DNA of 64,000 nucleotides, from the NCBI RefSeq assembly GCF_022836435.1, contig NZ_BQXC01000001.1, positions 812,569-876,568 on the forward strand, in the 5' to 3' direction. A program made the position numbers and the translations under genes. This stretch comes from Nitrosomonas sp. PY1. GTDB lineage: Bacteria > Pseudomonadota > Gammaproteobacteria > Burkholderiales > Nitrosomonadaceae. Shown here piece by piece: positions 59,640-64,000 of the stretch; within the stretch, counting starts at the first letter, position 1; the number at the start of each line of letters is the position of its first letter. Below the pieces are notes generated by a model. It was not told the origin of the DNA and made no database searches. It saw only the letters and a program-made list of their open reading frames with translations.

Positions 59640-62007
59640 AAACGGATTAATTTGTTCGCTATGTTCCATACTCGTAACAAATTTAGTTTTTGCTAGACCT
59701 GGCTCGACCAAGAAAAAAATTGAAAATCAGAAAAATACTTCAGCCTCAAAACAATCTGATATGGTTATCCAAAAAAACCATATTCAGACTGAGGAAATGT
59801 TGCTGGAAGTATGGATAAATAACCAAAATATTAACCAAACTGTGCTTGTTTTGATACGTGAGAACGGTGAAATTCTAGTTAAGGAAAAAGATCTTATAAA
59901 GTGGAATCTTCGCAAACCGGAATCCCAAACTGAAATTTATCAAAATGAACACTACTACTTACTGTCCATTATTGGTAATTTTCAAATAGATAAAAGACTC
60001 CAAACGATAAAGATCAGTATACCACCGCAGAATTTTTTACCCAATATGCTTAACGTGCGAAATCAAATTACTGAAATTGCGCAGACGCCTCCTCTGGGGG
60101 GATTTATAAATTATGATTTATCCGTCCAACACTCCCAAGGAAATAGATCGGCTGGCGCGCAACTAGAATTTGGAGTGTTCGGAAGTTGGGGGAACGCCAC
60201 TACTCGCGTTCTATCTACGAACTTGAGTTCAGATCCAAAAATTGTTCGATTGGATAGCACGTTAACCAAAGATATGCCCGAACATAAAATTAGCTTGCGA
60301 CTGGGGGACAGCATTAACCGAAGCGGCACTTGGGGAAGATCCGTTCGATTCGGAGGTATACAATGGGGAACAAATTTTGCAACTCAGCCTGAATTCATCA
60401 GTTTTCCTCTTCCTTCACTGTCCGGACAAGCAGCATTACCGTCAACAGCTGAATTATTCATCAATAATACGAAAATGTATCAAAGCGACATACTATCTGG
60501 GCCATTTTCGTTGCGGGAACTACCTGTAGTAACAGGCGCAGGAGAAATGAGGCTGATTGTTAGAGATATGCTGGGACGTGAACAAATAATCACTCAACCT
60601 TATTACTCAGCTCCAAGTATTCTTCGTAAAGGATTGAATGACTTCTCCTATGAGTTGGGTTTTATTCGCAAAGATTTTGGTGTAGTGAGCAATAACTATG
60701 GTGAGTTAGTATTTTCTGGAACACATCGGTATGGATTTAGCAATTTTCTTACTGGAGAAATGCGTAGCGAAATAATGCTGAACCACCAGAATTTGGGATT
60801 TTCCGGCGCATTGCTTTTGCCTTCAGGAATGGGGCTTGTGGATGCCGCAGTTGTTGTAAGTAATAATAACAATGGAATTGGAACTCTTATAGGAATTGGT
60901 TTTGAACGCCAGACCCAACGTTTGGGATTTGGATTTAGAAGTCAATTAACAACACCTGAATTTGATCAATTAGGATTTAACTCAAGAACTCAGACTCCAG
61001 TAGAACAAACCACCGCTCGGATCGGTTGGAATTCAGTCAATTTTGGTTCAATAGGCATAGGTTATCTTCGCATTAACAATCGTAATTTTCCTGATAGTGA
61101 AGTGATCAATGCTAGTTACAATCGTAGTCTAGCCAAAAATTGGTTCTTGAGTTTGACTACATATAAAAACTTCAAGAACAATGAAGAGTACGCTGTGGGA
61201 TTAGTATTGACACATGTTCTTGGTAGTCGCACCACCGCAAGCTTGAATTTCAATCACCTAAATGGCAATGAATCATTGCTAGCTTCGGTACAACAAAATT
61301 TACCGGCGGGTACTGGAATCGGGTATCGCATAGTAGCTGGGCAACAAAATAAGGGTTATTTTCAGGGTAGTTTGAATCTGCAGAATGACTATGGTACTGT
61401 AACAATGGAGGCTGCAAATGCAAATGGAGTAGAGGCCTTTAGAACTTCTATAAATGGAGGGCTGGCTATCCTCGGTAACAGAGTTTTCATGTCACGCAGT
61501 ATTAATGATAGTTTTGCTGTGGTTCGAGTGCCGGGTTTTTCTAATGTTGGTGTTTATTTCGAGAACCAATCAGTTGCACGAACAGATAGTACTGGTACTG
61601 CATTTATTCCAAGATTACGTCCTTATCAGAAAAACCGGATCAGTATCGAACAAATGGATTTACCACTTGATACCCGTATAGATAAATTAGAGTTATTTGC
61701 AATTCTTTATTTGCGTAGCGGTTATATTCTCGAGTTTCCTGTAAAGAAGTCTAACGGAGCTTCTTTACGTGTCATCATGGAAGATGGACAGCCAGCCTCT
61801 TCGGGAGGCAATGTGCAAATTATAGGACAAGATGAAATCTTTCCAGTCGGTCTGAATGGTCATGTTTACGTTACCGGTCTCAAACAAAAAAATCTTATAA
61901 GAATGAAATTACTTAATAAGCAATCATGCGAATTCGAAGTTCCGTTTATCGAAATGCCTGAACCTCTGCCTCATCTAGGGACTTTCGTATGCAAGGAAAT
62001 GAATTGA
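59614..62007 (+). CDS. Outer-membrane usher (CsuD/FimD family)
   Basis: 797 residues: signal peptide (LICSLCSILVTNLVFA), N-terminal domain (LLEVWINNQNINQTVLVLI), large beta-barrel (RLGDSINRSGTWGRSVRFGG, FGFRSQLTTPEF) and a plug/C-terminal region (NVGVYFENQSVARTDSTG; YQKNRISIEQMDLPLDT). The SAFL segment ISFPLPSLSGQAALPSTAE is typical of archaic ushers. Threads pilin-chaperone complexes to the surface. Its stop is three bases before the next ATG. Confidence 0.9.
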   Translation: MKPFWWIIKNGLICSLCSILVTNLVFARPGSTKKKIENQKNTSASKQSDMVIQKNHIQTEEMLLEVWINNQNINQTVLVLIRENGEILVKEKDLIKWNLRKPESQTEIYQNEHYYLLSIIGNFQIDKRLQTIKISIPPQNFLPNMLNVRNQITEIAQTPPLGGFINYDLSVQHSQGNRSAGAQLEFGVFGSWGNATTRVLSTNLSSDPKIVRLDSTLTKDMPEHKISLRLGDSINRSGTWGRSVRFGGIQWGTNFATQPEFISFPLPSLSGQAALPSTAELFINNTKMYQSDILSGPFSLRELPVVTGAGEMRLIVRDMLGREQIITQPYYSAPSILRKGLNDFSYELGFIRKDFGVVSNNYGELVFSGTHRYGFSNFLTGEMRSEIMLNHQNLGFSGALLLPSGMGLVDAAVVVSNNNNGIGTLIGIGFERQTQRLGFGFRSQLTTPEFDQLGFNSRTQTPVEQTTARIGWNSVNFGSIGIGYLRINNRNFPDSEVINASYNRSLAKNWFLSLTTYKNFKNNEEYAVGLVLTHVLGSRTTASLNFNHLNGNESLLASVQQNLPAGTGIGYRIVAGQQNKGYFQGSLNLQNDYGTVTMEAANANGVEAFRTSINGGLAILGNRVFMSRSINDSFAVVRVPGFSNVGVYFENQSVARTDSTGTAFIPRLRPYQKNRISIEQMDLPLDTRIDKLELFAILYLRSGYILEFPVKKSNGASLRVIMEDGQPASSGGNVQIIGQDEIFPVGLNGHVYVTGLKQKNLIRMKLLNKQSCEFEVPFIEMPEPLPHLGTFVCKEMN

Positions 62008-62009
62008 GG

Positions 62010-62531
62010 ATGCGAATAAACTCTAAAATACCTTCAAGCTTTTGCGTATCAGTTTTACAATTATTCATATGCTTAATAAGTATAAATATTCTTATTTTTA
62101 CATCAAGTCCAGTTTTTGCTATCGAAGATTGTACAGTTTCTTCAACGGGGGTTTCATTTGGTACCTATGTTTATACCACTCCATCACCTACCAATTCGAC
62201 AGGGAGTATTCAAGTAAGTTGTTCATTGCTGGGTATTGTTAGCTTACTGGTTGGTTACGATATTTTGCTGAGTTCTGGTAACAGCGGCAGTCATTCAACA
62301 CGTCAACTCCAAAATGGAACGAATTCACTGCAATATAATTTATATACGAATGCAGGACGTACAATTATTTGGGGCGATGGAAATTCGGGGTCTTCTAAAA
62401 TATCAGATGGTTATTTGCTGGGGCTCGGTACGATTGTAAGGAATTACAATATTTATGGTTCAATTTTGTCCTCCCAAAATGTTCCAAAAGGCAACTATAC
62501 TGATTTTATTACAGTTACAGTAAATTATTAA
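62010..62531 (+). CDS. Spore coat U-domain pilin, probable tip subunit
   Basis: 173 residues: signal peptide ending in VFA, then an SCPU domain (EDCTVSSTGVSFGTYVYTTPS; IQVSCSLLG; LQYNLYTNAGRTIIWGDG; GNYTDFITVTVNY). It takes the place of CsuE after the usher, but CsuE of Acinetobacter has two domains and about 330 residues, whereas this has one. So the tip is either unusually small or this is a minor pilin. The ATG at 62010 follows the usher stop directly; an ATG at 61989 is also in frame. Confidence 0.85.
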   Translation: MRINSKIPSSFCVSVLQLFICLISINILIFTSSPVFAIEDCTVSSTGVSFGTYVYTTPSPTNSTGSIQVSCSLLGIVSLLVGYDILLSSGNSGSHSTRQLQNGTNSLQYNLYTNAGRTIIWGDGNSGSSKISDGYLLGLGTIVRNYNIYGSILSSQNVPKGNYTDFITVTVNY

Positions 62532-62569
62532 TTTGTAGAGACCTTACATGGACGTATATGGACTCCTCC

Positions 62570-62898
62570 GTTTTGTGTGAGATTTTTTGATGAGGTTTTA
62601 GCTGAAGCACTTGCACTCGTATATCCGGCCTGTAATGGGATCTGTTTATTATATCCCTGACCTTGATGGAAATTCGCTGCTGGGGCCTCATCGCCCACTC
62701 GTGATCATAAGCCACTGTCCATGTATCAGGCTTCCCAGCTGCGGATGTACCCGCTTTACCATCACTCGAAATCACACTGCAAATCAAAGAAATCTATTAC
62801 GTTTGTAGCATACCTCTATTTACCCTAATATTGGTGGCAAGCCAATACCGTATGCTAATGTTGTCTAGAGTTATCCATGGTGGCTTGACGCTGCACCC
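62570..62898 (-). ncRNA. Candidate bridge-RNA region of the IS element
   Basis: IS110-family elements encode a bridge RNA in a noncoding end; in the IS1111 group it lies downstream of the transposase, which is this stretch. It shows a nested hairpin at 62806-62857: TAGCATAC / GTATGCTA outside and TATTGG / CCAATA inside. Part of the region is covered by a 90-residue frame (62515-62787, -) that I do not trust. Loops that would pair target and donor DNA were not assigned. Confidence 0.4.
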
Positions 62899-62935
62899 TC
62901 AATAGTGCTGAGCGACAAGTCGCTGTGGATAACTC
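62868..62935. repeat. Inverted repeat spanning the transposase 3' end
   Basis: GAGTTATCCA (62868-62877) and TGGATAACTC (62926-62935) are perfect arms; between them AGCGAC-AA-GTCGCT (62911-62924) forms a second tight hairpin. The stem covers the last codons of the transposase and the start of the noncoding part, possibly a regulatory structure or part of the RNA. Confidence 0.6.
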
Positions 62936-63942
62936 GGGTCATAAGCGCAGTCGTTAGTAAGTACCGCCCAGATACGCCTTGCCGTTCGGTGTGCCATCGC
63001 CACCACCACTTTGTTGAGAGTCTTTCGTTGCAGCATTGCCTGTTGCCAACTGTTGAGCTTGTCGATACGTTTAGCATAGCTCAGGGCTGCACGAGCACCA
63101 TGCACCAGCAGGCAACGCAGATAGATATCGCCGCGTTTGCTGATGCCCTGCAACTGGGTTTTGCCGCCGCTGGAATTTTGTCGCGGAACCAGCCCAAGCC
63201 AGGCTGCGAACTGGCTGGCGCTCTTAAAGTTCTGGATATCGCCAATCGATGCCACTACAGCCGTAGCAGTCAGCGGACCTACTCCTTCGATCTGCAGGAT
63301 ACGCTGACATTCCTTGCTGCTACGAAGATGCGATTCGATCTGCTTATCGAATACCTTGATCCGGCAAGTGAGATTGGTCAGCTCCTGAAAGAGTGAGGAA
63401 AACATTACATTGAGATCCCTGGGTATTTGGCTATCTTGTGAACTGATGATCTGTATCAGCCGTGTATTGAGCTGCTTGAAGCTCCGCGGAATAGTGATGC
63501 CGAACTCAGCCAATAGGCCACGAATCTGGTTGCCGAGTGCAACGCGTTGTTTGACGATGCCGGCACGTACGCGGTGTAACACAAGCACTGCTTGCTGTTC
63601 CTCACTTTTGATCGGTACAAAACGCATATTCGGACGTGTCACTGCCTCGCAAATTGCCTCCGCATCACGAGCATCATTCTTGTTGGTTTTGACATAAGGC
63701 TTGACAAACTGAGGTGGCATCAATCGTACTGTATGTCCCATATCCGATAGGCATCTGCCCCAATAATGGGCAGACGAGCAAGCTTCCATGCCGATCAGAC
63801 ATGGGGAAAGTTGTGTGAAGAATTCAATCATCTGTCTGCGAGAGAGCTTCTTCTTCAGGACAGTAAATCCTGACGGATTAGTGCCATGTATTTGAAAAAC
63901 GTTTTTGGCAAGATCAATTCCTATTACAGCAACTTGTTTCAT
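62899..63942 (-). CDS. IS110-family (IS1111-like) transposase
   Basis: 347 residues. N-terminal DEDD domain: GIDLAKNVFQIHG, CLIGMEACSSAHYW, and KTNKNDARDAEAI hold the acidic set (Asp, Glu, Asp, Asp). The C-terminal Tnp_20 domain has IEGVGPLTATAVVASIGD and PRQNSSGGKTQLQGISKRGD, with the Ser region of IS110 recombinases. It seems intact, full-length, and therefore potentially active as a bridge-RNA-guided recombinase. Confidence 0.95.
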   Translation of the reverse strand: MKQVAVIGIDLAKNVFQIHGTNPSGFTVLKKKLSRRQMIEFFTQLSPCLIGMEACSSAHYWGRCLSDMGHTVRLMPPQFVKPYVKTNKNDARDAEAICEAVTRPNMRFVPIKSEEQQAVLVLHRVRAGIVKQRVALGNQIRGLLAEFGITIPRSFKQLNTRLIQIISSQDSQIPRDLNVMFSSLFQELTNLTCRIKVFDKQIESHLRSSKECQRILQIEGVGPLTATAVVASIGDIQNFKSASQFAAWLGLVPRQNSSGGKTQLQGISKRGDIYLRCLLVHGARAALSYAKRIDKLNSWQQAMLQRKTLNKVVVAMAHRTARRIWAVLTNDCAYDPSYPQRLVAQHY

Positions 63943-64000
63943 TTTGGTCTCCTCGGTTAGTTAAAGATACTACCGTACCCCTTCCTGGAGGGAGGAGTCC

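Larger units (their letters stand above)
62560..64000 (-). mobile_element. IS110-family (IS1111-like) insertion sequence, left end cut by window
   Basis: A transposase gene (62899-63942, - strand) is flanked by a perfect inverted repeat of ten bases: GGACTCCTCC at 62560-62569 and GGAGGAGTCC at 63991-64000. This is the subterminal inverted repeat pattern of the IS1111 group within IS110. The true ends should lie a few bases outside each repeat, the left one beyond the window. The element lies about 28 bases after the last pilus gene. A 330-base noncoding part follows the transposase gene. Confidence 0.75.

Noticed and set aside
62515..62787. 90-residue - strand frame after the last pilin gene
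   Set aside because: It runs through the inverted repeat and the noncoding part of the IS element; no recognisable protein family, so I treat it as part of the candidate RNA region.

Overview
The window looks like a chromosomal segment of a betaproteobacterial ammonia oxidiser of the Nitrosomonas type. This is inferred from a close relative of the His-rich small metal-binding protein SmbP (described from Nitrosomonas europaea), an SbtA-type bicarbonate transporter with a P-II-like partner, several periplasmic copper and c-type cytochrome proteins, and housekeeping gene order typical of Betaproteobacteria. The DNA is moderately AT-rich. No rRNA genes, CRISPR arrays or prophage were seen; one tRNA gene (Leu, anticodon UAG) is present.

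Layout: 0-5 kb is a + strand cassette of a small periplasmic-binding-like protein, an outer-membrane beta-barrel protein and a membrane PAS-GGDEF-EAL protein. 5-9.2 kb (-) is a MacAB-like exporter operon: adaptor, ATPase and two separate FtsX-type permeases. 9.3-11.4 kb holds a membrane-anchored MutS-like ATPase and a Cys-rich secreted protein. 11.5-14.3 kb (-) is a copper pair: a multicopper oxidase and a His-rich cupredoxin. 14.5-18.9 kb is an RND efflux adaptor and pump without an outer-membrane channel. 19-23 kb has a shikimate kinase/3-dehydroquinate synthase in-frame fusion (aroK-aroB), dgt and hemE. 23-25 kb is an OmpR/PhoP-type two-component pair. 25.3-27 kb is sbtA plus a P-II-like gene.

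27-36.4 kb is proteostasis on the - strand: tRNA-Leu, tig, clpP, clpX, lon, then an SDR enzyme, then groES-groEL with a sigma32-like promoter and a CIRCE operator, so both heat-shock activation and HrcA repression are predicted. 36.5-40.2 kb has an SmbP homologue, an atypical NarL-type regulator, rnfH-ratA, smpB and ctaA (heme A synthase). 40.2-46.1 kb (-) has pilR, pilS, a PP0621-like small membrane protein and tex. 46.3-47.7 kb has a small cytochrome c, a His-rich exported protein and a small lipoprotein.

47.6-51.4 kb is an accessory stretch: about 1.1 kb without recognisable genes, then an O-antigen polymerase/ligase-like membrane protein and a sulfotransferase, then a decayed IS3-family transposase. 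dapE, a fadE-like acyl-CoA dehydrogenase, a long-chain acyl-CoA synthetase and an HNH protein follow (51.7-57.8 kb). 57.8-58.1 kb is a junkyard of insertion-sequence ends. 58.4-62.5 kb encodes a compact archaic (Csu-type) chaperone-usher pilus of only four genes. The window ends inside an IS110-family (IS1111-like) element whose 10-bp inverted ends lie at 62560 and 64000 and whose long structured 3' noncoding part is a candidate bridge-RNA locus. The most unusual items are this IS element, the periplasmic protein/porin/c-di-GMP cassette, the aroK-aroB fusion, the membrane MutS protein and the minimal Csu operon.
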